This document shows, one piece after another, positions 1 to 9,575 of a stretch of 64,000 nucleotides of DNA. Every line of letters begins with the position of its first letter. The stretch's first letter is position 1. The stretch spans positions 1,454,675 through 1,518,674 of the forward strand of contig BJOX01000001.1 in the NCBI GenBank assembly GCA_009731375.1, given 5' to 3'. The notes under the pieces are model-generated. The model was not told the DNA's origin, searched no databases, and was given only the letters and a program-made list of their open reading frames with translations. The DNA is from Paulinella micropora. Its lineage: Eukaryota; Cercozoa; Imbricatea; Euglyphida. A program made the translations under genes and the position numbers.

Positions 1-87
1 CTTTCAGGGATTTGCATGGCCATGGGAAAGAAGGGCACGTGAAGGTTAGGCTTTTCATCTTCTTCTGACTTCTCTCTCTCGAAGGGC

Positions 88-444
88 TTGGTTAAAATTT
101 TCAAACTCAGCGGCCAGGAAGTTTTTCTGGTCAACGGTGGGGACGGTTCCATGGGGGGACGGACGGACCAGGCTCGAGCTATCCTTCTAGCCTTGGACCA
201 CGTTTCCCTGCAGGACCCCTCTTTTCTTCGATGCAGATGGATCCCCGTGGGCCGGATCGAGGTAGGATTGGTGTCCCTGCGACGTTCCGCACTTGATGTG
301 GCCCTGGATGGGAGTCCCGCTTCGGTCTGGACGAGGATGCCTAGCGGATACGGGACGATTTGGGAGTTGCGTCTCGATGGAGATTCCTCCCGGGATGATT
401 TGACTTTTACCTGTCGGGGGCTAGGTTTCCTTGCAGGCAGTTAG
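88..444 (+). other. possible exon or ORF remnant, unrecognised
   Basis: An open frame of about 118 codons runs from a TTG to a TAG. It has mixed, coding-like composition and follows a pyrimidine-rich stretch ending in AG (about 60-85), so it could be an exon. No motif or family is recognisable. The rest of 445-1082 shows only a short GTT run, A-rich stretches and no gene. It could equally be chance ORF in transposon flank. Confidence 0.2.
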
Positions 445-1082
445 GGTGATGATGGCGGTGGGGTCCCCCCCCCTTTTTTGTTGTTGTTGTTGTTGTTTGT
501 CCTCTTCTCTTCTCTCTCCTCTTCTCTTTTCTCTACGACGTGCATCTGTGTCTTCGGACCGTTTGCGCACAGACCCTAGCGGGCTGCCACGCTCAAGGCC
601 CAATGCTCCCCCTTCCATCAAACCCGCGTTTTCGTCGGTGTCCCTGATGTTGGTGGTCGTAGTGCCGGCACCCTGCAACCGCTACGGGTTTGGGTGGGAA
701 TACTGTCTTTCTCATTGTACAATAATGTTTGCAAAATCAATTAAAAAAAAATTAAAAAAATGTATGTATATATGTGTAGTCATGCAGTAACATGTATGAA
801 GTATGTATGTGTTCAAAAATTTGCAAGCGCTTCCCGTAGAGGGTAGCAAAATAAAAAAAATTTAGATTTCCTATTCTAGGACAGAAAGAATGATAGAAAG
901 AATTTAAATTGCTAAGTTAGCCAGGGAAAGCCTCGCGGCTGCCGGCCTCGCGTGGCAGTCGGCTACCCAGCCTCGGCTCGACGGCTCTTGACCCCTGCGC
1001 AAAACAAAGCTGCTGCAACAAGCAACAAACTGCACAAAACACTCAAAGCAAATATAGGTGAGTGGACACGCAAATCCCGAAA

Positions 1083-2957
1083 TTACTTGAGCTTTACCGT
1101 AAATTTGTTAAGTAAATACTCGAATTGTTCTTTCGGTAAATATTTTGTCATTACATCACCTATCTGCTTCTTCGTACCTACTTTTACAAACTTAATCTCA
1201 CCGTCTCTCTGTAGGTGGTGCATAAAGTGTAATTCTAAAGGTAAGTGTTTAGTTCTATTACCTGACATACCCCTCTCTGCCGCTAAGACTGTTTGAGAGT
1301 TATCCTCGAATAATTCTATCGGGCTCTTTTGGGCTATGTTTAGTTCTTGTGTAATGTGTTTTAGTGCAAGTCCCTCTCTAATGCACTCAGTTGCTGCAAA
1401 TATTTCAGCATCATTGGAACTCAGGGCGATGCGACTCTGTCGCTTTGATAACCATGCAACTGGATCGCTGCCCCATAGGATCACGAATCCAGTGCGGGAC
1501 TTCCCTGTTTTCTTACAAACTTTGTGAGCCGCGTCGGGCCACATGGAAAGTTTTGGATAGGTTTGCCCTTCTTGCTCTGACTTAGGCTCATGGTAAGCTA
1601 AACCTCGATAAGAGTTAACTAAATAACGAAAGATTCTGCCTAACATCGCATAAGTTATTCCCTTATCGATAGTTTGCATGACACTTGCCGAATTTAGTGC
1701 TTGTTCTATATCGGGTCTTGTCATCTTTGCGAGAAATAGCAAACGACCAACTAGACTAGGAATTGAAAATTTTCGCAAGCTAGCTGATTCCGACATCGGT
1801 TCCGTGAAATGTTCTTGCGCTGGAGTACTAACGGGTTTAGCAGAATCGTAGCCTACCTCTTTTAGTATCTGCTGCTGATATTTTCGCTGATGCAAAATTA
1901 TTTTCCCGTTCGATTGCTCTATCTCTATTCCTTTGAATTCACGGGCAATACCGAGTCTTTTGAGCGGGAAATGTTTTTCTAATGCGGACGCAAAACGCTC
2001 ATATGCTTGTTTGTTTGGTGCGGTGAACAACAAGTCATCAACATGAAATATCCCTACTATCGCCTCTCTCAAAGCTTTATCATTTTCTACAAACATACAT
2101 AAGTCTGAATCTAGCAACCTAAAACCTAGCTCCTCTAACTTGGGTGCTAATATCTCATACCATCTTCTTCCTGCCTGTGGTGCACCATATAAAGCACCAT
2201 CTATACGCCATATCATCCCCTCATGCCCTTCTCTGTCTACACTCTCTGGCGCATATGCATAAACAGGGTCATTCATACGAGCATTTAGGTATGCATTTTT
2301 AAAATCTATGCCGTATAGTTTGTGTTTGTGCCAGGCAGCTAGTTTGGCGAGAAATAAAAGTGAATGGTGCGCGGCGCAAGGAACAAAGAGCTGATCTGGG
2401 TTATAGCTAACACCGGGTTCTAACATATCTCCCCGTAAAGCTAAACGAGACTTTATGAACTTTTTCCCGTTCTCATCTAACTTTACTTTGTGAACCCATG
2501 TCAATCTAACTATCTTACTAACTCCTGCCTTGCTTGCCTCCTTATGGGGTACCCATGTGTATGTGTTAAAGGATTGAAGAGCTTTTAGCTCTGTTTTCAT
2601 ACCCTCTAAAACATCTTTAGCTGTCAAACCTTCCTCTATGACATCTTTGGGTACTCTGATATCTACATACAAATAAAAATCACGAATCTCATCTGCCACC
2701 ATACGGTCATCGCATAAAAACATATTAGCGGGACTTTGTAACGGGTATTCGGGATCTTTCACGGAGTATTTGAGGATTTCCGAATTCAACATCCGTTCTT
2801 CTTCGTCCTCAAACTTAACTATGTGGGTGGGCTGAGGTCTGTCTCTTACTACGAGTCTGTCTCTGGGGTCACTCACTCTGCTGACTACCCCTACTCGTAC
2901 TATGCTCTCCCATCCCTCACCGTACTTTTTTCTTCGCCCATCCATCTCCCCATGCAC
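1083..2957 (-). CDS. Copia reverse transcriptase and RNase H
   Basis: The RT region shows the motif IDFKNAYLNA (catalytic Asp of motif A) and FHVDDLLFT (the YVDD-type box with H in place of Y). TRPDIEQALN and the RNase H residues D in WPDAAHK, E in SSNDAEIFAATE and D in LFEDNSQTV follow, with the usual C-terminal IGDVMTKYLP. Full length and uninterrupted, so the element is young or constrained. It is in the gag/protease frame, not the integrase frame. Confidence 0.92.
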   Translation of the reverse strand: MHGEMDGRRKKYGEGWESIVRVGVVSRVSDPRDRLVVRDRPQPTHIVKFEDEEERMLNSEILKYSVKDPEYPLQSPANMFLCDDRMVADEIRDFYLYVDIRVPKDVIEEGLTAKDVLEGMKTELKALQSFNTYTWVPHKEASKAGVSKIVRLTWVHKVKLDENGKKFIKSRLALRGDMLEPGVSYNPDQLFVPCAAHHSLLFLAKLAAWHKHKLYGIDFKNAYLNARMNDPVYAYAPESVDREGHEGMIWRIDGALYGAPQAGRRWYEILAPKLEELGFRLLDSDLCMFVENDKALREAIVGIFHVDDLLFTAPNKQAYERFASALEKHFPLKRLGIAREFKGIEIEQSNGKIILHQRKYQQQILKEVGYDSAKPVSTPAQEHFTEPMSESASLRKFSIPSLVGRLLFLAKMTRPDIEQALNSASVMQTIDKGITYAMLGRIFRYLVNSYRGLAYHEPKSEQEGQTYPKLSMWPDAAHKVCKKTGKSRTGFVILWGSDPVAWLSKRQSRIALSSNDAEIFAATECIREGLALKHITQELNIAQKSPIELFEDNSQTVLAAERGMSGNRTKHLPLELHFMHHLQRDGEIKFVKVGTKKQIGDVMTKYLPKEQFEYLLNKFTVKLK

Positions 2958-4596
2958 GCGCGGGCACTCTTACTACCTTACCTATTAGCTCTTGAGCCTC
3001 TCTCTTTTCTCTCTTGGGCTTATTGCTAGGGGTAAATCTCTCTACTGCCTTGCGCTGCCTTTTACCGGGGATTATGTTACTCTCCGTTACTCTCTGACTC
3101 TGCTCCCACGTTAATCCTTTAGATGGTGGTGATTTTTCTTCGTATGCTCTTCTTTCATGTATTTTTAGTGGATCTGTTGGATCTTGTTCATTTGTATGCT
3201 CTTGTGGCTTGATCTTGTGCTCTGGGGGTAATTGTTGTGGATAATGTGGCTCTGGACTTGTGTGTAGGCGTGTATGTTTGTGATCCAATGTATTCTTCTC
3301 CACATGCTCATTTTCATGCTCATTCTCATTCGCATCGATATCAACATTCTCTGTCTCCCCCTCAACTTCATCAAAGTGTGTTGTTGGGTGGTCGTTGTTG
3401 ACGTTGTGCGGTGACTTAGGTGATTGAGGTGGTGATTGGGGTGGTGATTGGGGTGGTGACGCTTGTGGAGATGTGTGTGGTTGCTCGCTCTCATTCTCAT
3501 TCTCCCCCTCAGAGTCATCATTATCCCACGACACTAGTTTAGGAGGATGAGCTTGTTTACCGATTTTGTGAATATTAAATCTCACATCTCTCACTCCGGA
3601 AATTATCTTCTTACCATCCCATACGCGGTATAGTTCCCGAAATAGATCATATCCTACTAGCATCACCTTTTTCCCTCTGTACTCTCCCTTCCGCACTTTA
3701 GTCTTAGGTATATGTAACACACCCATACATCCTATTGGTTTTAAATGAAAGAGTGTTGGTTTTCTACCTAACAGCTGCTCATAAGGCGAAATTCCTTTGC
3801 GTTCCCCGTGAATTGCCGGTAGTATGTTGTGAATGGTTGTTGCTGCGTGTTCTAATTCTGCCCAGAATTGCGGCGGTAATTTAGCGTGATATCTCATTGC
3901 TCGTGCAGGCCCCGCCGTAATATCATTCACTTTTTCCGCAATAGGATTCCCGTCTTTATCGTTTGTCGCGGAGGTTTTCCAAATAAAGCGAATATTTTTC
4001 CACCACTTAATGACTTCCTCCGGAATATGGAATTCTTGATCTGCGCGAATTTCCTTTACTTTGTTTCCTGTCTGTCTCTCATAAAAGGCTACAGCTTGTT
4101 TTAAGCAATCTACAAACTCATTCTTATGGGCTAAATAAAAGTCAAGAATGAACAGTGAGTAGTCGTCGGTGACCGAAAATTTATACCGTTTACCACCTAT
4201 TGATCTAGTTGCCCACGGTCCTGATGTGTCTATGTGTAGAATTATACCTGGCTTTTGGGCTCTTTCTATTGTATTAACTGCAAAACGTGGCAAACGTTTA
4301 GACTTTCCTATCATGCAAGATTCGCAAAATCTCACATCGCTCTCGTCACCAACTAACTTAATGTTCAAAATTTTTGCCAATAGGCGCATCTTTGTTAACC
4401 CATAATGCCCACAGGCATAGTGAAAAAGCTTGATTCCTATCTTTCTAGGTTTGTCTGACTTTCTGGGGTAAGCTTCATATAATACTATATCTACGTGTAA
4501 TTCTTTCTCTCTCTTATTTACTTCATGCTTACTTGTCTCGTTTTTGTTCTCATTTGTGGGGCTTCCCTCCCCTTCTACCCCCTTGTTGCGAAAGGA
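2917..4596 (-). CDS. Copia integrase
   Basis: The open frame starts just upstream of the protease stop and lies in the -1 frame relative to protease. It shows the zinc-binding HHCC module (HYACGH, then CESCMIGK), followed by the catalytic core with D in LHIDTSGPW, D in IRADQEFH and E in PIAEKVNDI, the DD35E triad. A GKR-type copia C-terminal region (LGRKPTLFHLKPIGC) and a long acidic, Pro/His-rich linker follow. The frame runs into an early stop inside WAKKKVR, where RT continues in another frame. Confidence 0.88.
   Translation of the reverse strand, partial: SFRNKGVEGEGSPTNENKNETSKHEVNKREKELHVDIVLYEAYPRKSDKPRKIGIKLFHYACGHYGLTKMRLLAKILNIKLVGDESDVRFCESCMIGKSKRLPRFAVNTIERAQKPGIILHIDTSGPWATRSIGGKRYKFSVTDDYSLFILDFYLAHKNEFVDCLKQAVAFYERQTGNKVKEIRADQEFHIPEEVIKWWKNIRFIWKTSATNDKDGNPIAEKVNDITAGPARAMRYHAKLPPQFWAELEHAATTIHNILPAIHGERKGISPYEQLLGRKPTLFHLKPIGCMGVLHIPKTKVRKGEYRGKKVMLVGYDLFRELYRVWDGKKIISGVRDVRFNIHKIGKQAHPPKLVSWDNDDSEGENENESEQPHTSPQASPPQSPPQSPPQSPKSPHNVNNDHPTTHFDEVEGETENVDIDANENEHENEHVEKNTLDHKHTRLHTSPEPHYPQQLPPEHKIKPQEHTNEQDPTDPLKIHERRAYEEKSPPSKGLTWEQSQRVTESNIIPGKRQRKAVERFTPSNKPKREKREAQELIGKVVRVPARAWGDGWAKKKVR
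2926..2931 (-). other. Homopolymer A6 at integrase-RT frame change
   Basis: The coding strand reads six A inside the codons for WAKKK. A related copia fragment at 23.4 kb encodes WAKLVYGDKW through the same position in a single frame. Comparison shows that one fewer A would keep integrase and RT in one frame. This is either a one-base insertion, a read error in the homopolymer, or a +1 slip site. Confidence 0.6.
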
Positions 4597-5498
4597 TCAT
4601 ATCTTTCGTTGACTTTCAATGGTTCATCATATTCGTCATCCCATCTATATATCATACTCTTAGTTAATCTTCCCCTTACTAATATGTCACTCTCGTTAAT
4701 GTGGATGGGGTGTTTGAGTATTACTAACTGTCCGTTTTGGTGGATGACTGATCTGTTGTGTCTGTGGTCCATCTGTCCTGTAGAGACTATGCTAACTGGT
4801 AAGGTAGTGTCGAGTAACATCTTCTTTTCTACTGCTCTAGGCCTTCCTTTCCCATCTATCACAGTCAGCCTAGCTCTTCCTGACTTACTCAACTCCCTTT
4901 CTCCATTACCTGTCAGTAGTTCTACCGGGTCTATCTCATCGACATCCGTCAATCTGTCTTCTCTGCATGATATGTCTGTGCTTGCTCCACTATCCTGTAC
5001 TGTCATGTCTCTCTTTTTCATCACTCTTTTTCTCACATGTATCAGTACATGCTCTGTCTCTCCTTCTGTCTCTGTCTCTGTTTCTAGTTCACCCTCAGAG
5101 ACTCCTCTACCCTCACCTTGTCCCTCTTCTGTGAGTTGTGGAGGTGTAGTGATGGGACTCTGTCTGACTGCTCTCTCCAAGTACACTCCTTCTATTGCTC
5201 TTACTATGTCAGTCAAAAAGTCATCTCTCTCTAGCTCGCCACTCACGACACGCATCACTTCTCCATTCATTCCCCTCACGCACTCATTCATCAACGTTTT
5301 AGCTATTTCATTTATATCTTTGAAGGTTATGACGGGAGGGTTGATGGGTTGCGTGTTTGTTGTCTGTGTTGGTGGGAGTGCTGTGATTGGTCTAGAACTA
5401 GAGATTTGGAGTTGTTGTGAGGTGGGACCTATTTGGTTGCCAAACTTGTTGACAGAAGTGGGCCCAAGTCGTTGCTCTCCCTCATCCACTCCACTCTC
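4575..5498 (-). CDS. Copia aspartic protease region
   Basis: Same frame as gag, separated from it only by one TAA. The catalytic loop is DSGAS within VQDSGASTDISC, the copia form of the D-S/T-G aspartic protease motif. The segment after it (LTVIDGKGR, then VSIVSTGQMDH) matches the usual copia protease to integrase lead-in. There is no obvious ATG, so expression would need readthrough of the gag stop. It ends at a TAG (4575-4577) preceded by a run of five G on the coding strand. Confidence 0.75.
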   Translation of the reverse strand, partial: ESGVDEGEQRLGPTSVNKFGNQIGPTSQQLQISSSRPITALPPTQTTNTQPINPPVITFKDINEIAKTLMNECVRGMNGEVMRVVSGELERDDFLTDIVRAIEGVYLERAVRQSPITTPPQLTEEGQGEGRGVSEGELETETETEGETEHVLIHVRKRVMKKRDMTVQDSGASTDISCREDRLTDVDEIDPVELLTGNGERELSKSGRARLTVIDGKGRPRAVEKKMLLDTTLPVSIVSTGQMDHRHNRSVIHQNGQLVILKHPIHINESDILVRGRLTKSMIYRWDDEYDEPLKVNERYDPFATRG

Positions 5499-7571
5499 TT
5501 ATCTCCCTTCTCTGCTCTGGCCGGTCCGCTGACTAGAAAATGGATTATGTTTGCGTGGTTGTTGCGGAATATTTTGCGAGACTTGTGGACTTGTGGAAAT
5601 TTTGGTGTCACGTAAAGTTTCAAATTCCCCGAAAACGAGTCTTTGCGTAATTTTATGAGACTTTTCCAATGCCGCAGCTTTAAGACCTCGTTCGTCTGGG
5701 TAGTAAGGAGATTTGGGGGGACGCAACACGGGACTTACCGACAAATCCAACTCCGGATAATCTGGGTCTTGTGTGGCGTGATATCCGCAGTACCTCGCAT
5801 AAGATAATCGTTTCGCGTGATTTGCGTATATTCCTTTTCCTTTTGATTTTTCAACGGAAACATTACACGGTTTTTTGCGTCTGTTTATTCCGGCACATTT
5901 TGTGTCAGGCGTGACTCCGTAAGAACTCTCAAGCCTCAAAGGAGTTTCGTTAGGGTTAGGGGTGACTGGGGAACATCGTGGGGTGGCGGATACTAACCGC
6001 TCTTCCTTGCCTTCTCCCCGTAGTGAGGAGGGACCTCGTAGGGTGGCCGATACTAACCGCACTTCCCGTCCTTCTCCACTCTCACTATGTCTATTCCCTA
6101 CCCTAGGTGTAGTCTTTGTATCGTTCAAAAGGGCTTGGGGACTTGTAGATTTGTGATGAGGTGAGCTTGGTTGCTCGTCATCTCTTTCTCTTTCTTCCTC
6201 ATCATCATCGCTCTTATCATAAGTGTTCCCCATATGGATTAAAGCAACGTTTGTATCAGAGTCACTTTGTTCGTCTTCGTTTTTGTCGTTGCCGGTTGTT
6301 ATCAAAGTGAGTGCTTTCTTTTTCTTATGAAAGGGTTTCTTTTTGTTTTTGTAATTGTTCTTTTGTTCGTTCTTTTCTTGTTCCGTGCCTTTGTCTTCCG
6401 TTTGATTCCGTTTTAATTTTCCTTCTTTGCGGAACTTTTCCGAAATCACCGGACAATATCTCATGGTATGGCCTTTGGCATCACATCCGAAACACGTGAC
6501 TTTGAGCGTCCAGTTTGGAGCTGTCTTTGGTCCCGGTTTATTGTCTCCCCTTTTCCCTTTATTATCCATCAGGAGATTGGTCTCTTGCCGCTGCTTGCCA
6601 TCCCGAGATTTCTTGTTGTTGTCTTTGCGAATTTGAGTTTTTCTCTCACGGAAATTGTTACGTCTTTCTTTTTCTTCCCACATTAACCATCTTTCCCTAG
6701 ATGCTTCGCATAGTTCCGAGAAATTTGGTCTTAGTCTGGCCGGGAGATCATAGTGGTCCACCTGAAATTTATCCCCGAAAGCTGGATGGTAGCGCAATTT
6801 CTTAAATAGCTTTCTCTTTGCTTCCTCATCGGAAAATGGCGCCCCACGTAAACTTTCAAGCTGGATTTTCTTTGCGAGAAATTCATTTAGCCAGTCTACA
6901 TACCTCTGACCTGCCCTTGGTCTCGTTCTCTCAAACTCTTCCTCTAACATGTACCTACCTGCTCCGGAAATGCCTCCCCATTGATCTCTTACTACTATCA
7001 ACTCTTCAATGGGTCCTTTCGTCTTCTGTGTTCGCAGGAAATTAGATACATTGTCTTTGGAAAAAGCCACAGACAGACATAACTGCAAAGTTTTCATCCT
7101 TTCATAATATTTCTTCTCTTTGCGGATAGCTGTCTTTCTTCTTGTGTGTTGTTTCATACTTTGTCTTTTCTTTTTCCTTGCTTCTTTCTCTTTCCACTCT
7201 CTCTTTTGTTCTGCTGTCATTTTATCCCAACCTTCTGGCTGTTTGATATCTTCTTTCTTTGTCTGGGGTCTCTGTCTTCCTCTCTGAGAGGTGTCTGACT
7301 CTTCATCTTCCTCACTATCACTTATGGGCGTGTCGGGCTCTTCTAAGTCTTCTGCCGTCTTAGCCCTTGCTTCGTCGTAAGGAAAATCCCTTTTGGCTTT
7401 AGCTGGGTCGGCTAATGCCACAGATACCATCTCTGCCACGTGGACAGATATCCCCTGCATGTGCTTCTGAAACTTGCTTGACCAAGGCCAAAAGCTTTGG
7501 TCGTTGCCCTCGAATATGGGCACTTGACTCAATACGTGCTTTGGCACGCTTGCCTCCTTGACAAGGCTCAT
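5499..7571 (-). CDS. gag: Copia Gag-like protein with zinc knuckle
   Basis: Structural protein of the retrotransposon. The N-terminal motif PIFEGNDQSFWPW resembles the copia Gag/UBN2 entry (F-x-G-x-N-x-x-x-W). A long charged, coiled-coil-like middle follows, then a CCHC knuckle CFGCDAKGHTMRYC (CX2CX4HX4C) that would bind element RNA. The only early ATG is at 7571, inside the putative primer-binding site. The frame ends with TAA at 5499-5501; the protease continues in the same frame directly after it. At about 690 codons it is long for copia Gag because of a low-complexity C-terminal half. Confidence 0.85.
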   Translation of the reverse strand: MSLVKEASVPKHVLSQVPIFEGNDQSFWPWSSKFQKHMQGISVHVAEMVSVALADPAKAKRDFPYDEARAKTAEDLEEPDTPISDSEEDEESDTSQRGRQRPQTKKEDIKQPEGWDKMTAEQKREWKEKEARKKKRQSMKQHTRRKTAIRKEKKYYERMKTLQLCLSVAFSKDNVSNFLRTQKTKGPIEELIVVRDQWGGISGAGRYMLEEEFERTRPRAGQRYVDWLNEFLAKKIQLESLRGAPFSDEEAKRKLFKKLRYHPAFGDKFQVDHYDLPARLRPNFSELCEASRERWLMWEEKERRNNFRERKTQIRKDNNKKSRDGKQRQETNLLMDNKGKRGDNKPGPKTAPNWTLKVTCFGCDAKGHTMRYCPVISEKFRKEGKLKRNQTEDKGTEQEKNEQKNNYKNKKKPFHKKKKALTLITTGNDKNEDEQSDSDTNVALIHMGNTYDKSDDDEEERERDDEQPSSPHHKSTSPQALLNDTKTTPRVGNRHSESGEGREVRLVSATLRGPSSLRGEGKEERLVSATPRCSPVTPNPNETPLRLESSYGVTPDTKCAGINRRKKPCNVSVEKSKGKGIYANHAKRLSYARYCGYHATQDPDYPELDLSVSPVLRPPKSPYYPDERGLKAAALEKSHKITQRLVFGEFETLRDTKISTSPQVSQNIPQQPRKHNPFSSQRTGQSREGR

Positions 7572-7577
7572 AACCAA
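7564..7577 (-). promoter_or_regulatory. Putative primer-binding site of the copia element
   Basis: The minus strand reads TTGGTTATGAGCC, close to the clearer site TTGGTAGTCGAGCC of the second element (11556-11570) and to the TGGTATCAGAGC type used by many copia elements with initiator tRNA-Met. The gag ATG lies inside it. Confidence 0.4.
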
Positions 7578-8281
7578 AGTAATCTATCACTCAAACGCAG
7601 AGTTTAGGGAAGCTACCCCGCTAAGGGTAAAGAATAACCGAAGAAAAGACTTTTAATGACTTTGGGTCACACAAATTTATGATGTTATGACCTTTACAGA
7701 ATGGTAATACTCATTTGATTCTAGGCATTCCAGACTATGATTCGCGAATACTCTAGAAAGTGTCCTTGTCAGTAATAAAGGTATTAATAACTGTCCGGCC
7801 TATGAACCTGCCTATGACTAAGACTATCCAAATTACCGGTAAATTGTCTAGGTGGAGTAACGGGTATTAGTAGTACATTACAACGCCTTCTGTGTGAAAG
7901 GATGGTTTCACTACAGTCGGGTGGCCCGGTAGATTCTCCAGTGATCTGGAATTGTTGTTTTATTGGATACACGTTGGTTGGAAGCTATCTGGTACGTTGT
8001 GTACTCGTTGGTATTGCGCAAGGTTCAACTTGACGAAAATCGTTGGGTTTGCGCTGGGCTCTTTGGTTACTCGTTGGTTGTGTGCTTAGACTTCACCGAC
8101 AGGGGTTGGCTCCGACGGTCCTACAGTAAATACTATTTTATTGAGAGTTGAAAAGGGCGCCAAGGGACGGCCCCATTCATGATATACTAGGCCGGACATA
8201 CATAATGGCTCTAACGACACATTACATAGGCCGGCCCATACTGACTATCAGATTAATTATACTAAGTTAATAGATCTAACA
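7578..8281 (-). repeat. LTR-like segment between two copia elements
   Basis: Its right end (8125-8281) is clearly similar to the last 150 bases of the LTR at 11571-12073, including GCCAAGGGACGGCC, a GGCCGGACATAC block and the terminal TCTAACA. The minus strand therefore starts TGTTAGA. A PBS-like site abuts it on the left and a polypurine tract on the right, as if one LTR served two tandem elements. The left part has no detectable similarity to the other LTR. Confidence 0.45.
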
Positions 8282-8290
8282 CTCCCTCTG
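8282..8290 (-). promoter_or_regulatory. Putative polypurine tract of copia element 2
   Basis: The minus strand reads CAGAGGGAG immediately before the LTR start TGTTAGA, the expected place and composition of a plus-strand primer in an LTR element. Confidence 0.4.
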
Positions 8291-9467
8291 GATCAAAGTA
8301 AATTATTAAATTAACTGTAGGTCACGGTCCTAATACATCTACTCTGTGAAAATTATATTAATAAAAACACAGACTTAAAACATAATAATATTACTCACTC
8401 CGAAGTTACCCTCACTCTCTCCAAGAGGTTATGTCGATGGTGGCTACCCGGCTTGCTAGGGTAAGTATGCATCAACTAGATTACACTTATACAGGGCAGC
8501 TCACCCTAGTCAAGCTAGGCCTGGTCGACTAGAAGAGGATTAGGTCCTACGCACCCCCTATCCTATGTTGAGTAACATTTTGTATGTAACGCAAGTACGG
8601 TATGACGGTCATAATACATATAATATTCAACAGTCGGATATATATATATATGATCGCGTAAGTAACCATAATATATAAAAATAAGACATATGATAATGTA
8701 TCCATCTGTACTGATCTATCAAAAGGTATGATCAACTTGAACTATATGTTACTTATATATCCGGTAGTATGAATTTATAAATTTGACAGCGCTTCCCGTA
8801 GAGGGGTATAAAAAGAACATAAAATAAAATAATATATATATGAACAAAGACACGATATCTGTAATTATTGGCCTGTCTGGTAAATCCGGCTGGTCTGACG
8901 TACGTCCGTCTTGTTCCACACTCCCGTGTGGCACGTTCACCGACCAGCCGGACTCCACTGATGTCAGCTTCTTATAGATTTTTATGTATATAAGTGTATA
9001 GAGATAGAAGTTGAAGCGAAACTGATAGAAGTTTGAACGGAACGAGCGAAAGGGACGAGATCTTCGTAGTATTTCAGGCTGGGAAACCGGGCGAAGTCAT
9101 CACGGTTTGACAACCTGAAATACTAATGTCTCAAAAGGGATGAGGTCTTCAGTAGTATTTCAGGTTGGGAAACCTGGTGAAGTCGTCACGGTTTGACAAA
9201 CTCAAATACTAATGTCTGAAATGAGCAATGAACTCCGGCGCCGGTCACTCGCCACCGGGCCCGTCGGCACTCGTCTATTCGCTCACCTGTACAACTTATG
9301 TGTAATATGCGAGAAAATTATTGTATTACATACCCCGGGAATATAAACGAAGTTCAAGATGATAAACCTTACCAATACGGGAATTGATCGGGTTTTATCC
9401 TGAATTTAGCGCAATTTTGCCTACTAAGCACAACGGAGATTTTTCCAGCCATGTAATTGAATTTGTC
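8291..9467. other. AT-rich retroelement remnant, no gene
   Basis: No convincing ORF. Contains a short word AGCGCTTCCCGTAGAGGG (8787) also found at about 826, and a tandem pair of hairpins (9068-9210). Probably the 3' untranslated and decayed part of copia element 2. Confidence 0.4.
9068..9210. repeat. Two tandem 86-bp units, each with an inverted repeat
   Basis: Unit 1 (9068-9124) is bounded by perfect 11-base arms AGTATTTCAGG and CCTGAAATACT. Unit 2 (9154-9210) is a diverged copy. Both enclose GGGAAACC and CACGGTTTGAC. They could form short hairpins in DNA or RNA. Confidence 0.7.
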
Positions 9468-9575
9468 TACTGTAAAATGTATTTGGTGAATACATCTGCG
9501 ATATTTTCCTCCGTAGGGACCCGAAATAGTTTGACGAACACCAAACTCCTGTATCTGGCACTGTCGCCTCACACT
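9468..9575 (-). pseudogene. RNase H C-terminus of copia element 2
   Basis: Encodes RVPTEENIADVFTKYI before a stop. This is the conserved copia ending (PTEEN-x-AD-x-x-TK). Upstream the frame is lost after QHVQLTVMSQVV, a diverged form of the preceding RNase H helix. Confidence 0.75.

Larger units (their letters stand above)
1083..7577 (-). mobile_element. Ty1/copia retrotransposon internal region, nearly intact
   Basis: Read on the minus strand the order is gag, protease, integrase, reverse transcriptase-RNase H, which is the Ty1/copia (Pseudoviridae) order. All catalytic motifs are visible. Three reading-frame interruptions occur: a TAA between gag and protease, a frame change between protease and integrase, and one within the integrase-RT linker. 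No convincing 3' LTR is seen in the left 1082 bases, so the element is truncated or its LTR has diverged there. A tRNA-priming-like site and LTR-like segment lie to the right (7564-8281). Confidence 0.93.

Noticed and set aside
826-8804. LTR pair of element 1 based on the shared word AGCGCTTCCCGTAGAGGG
   Set aside because: Similarity does not extend beyond about 40 bases and the positions do not fit LTR boundaries.
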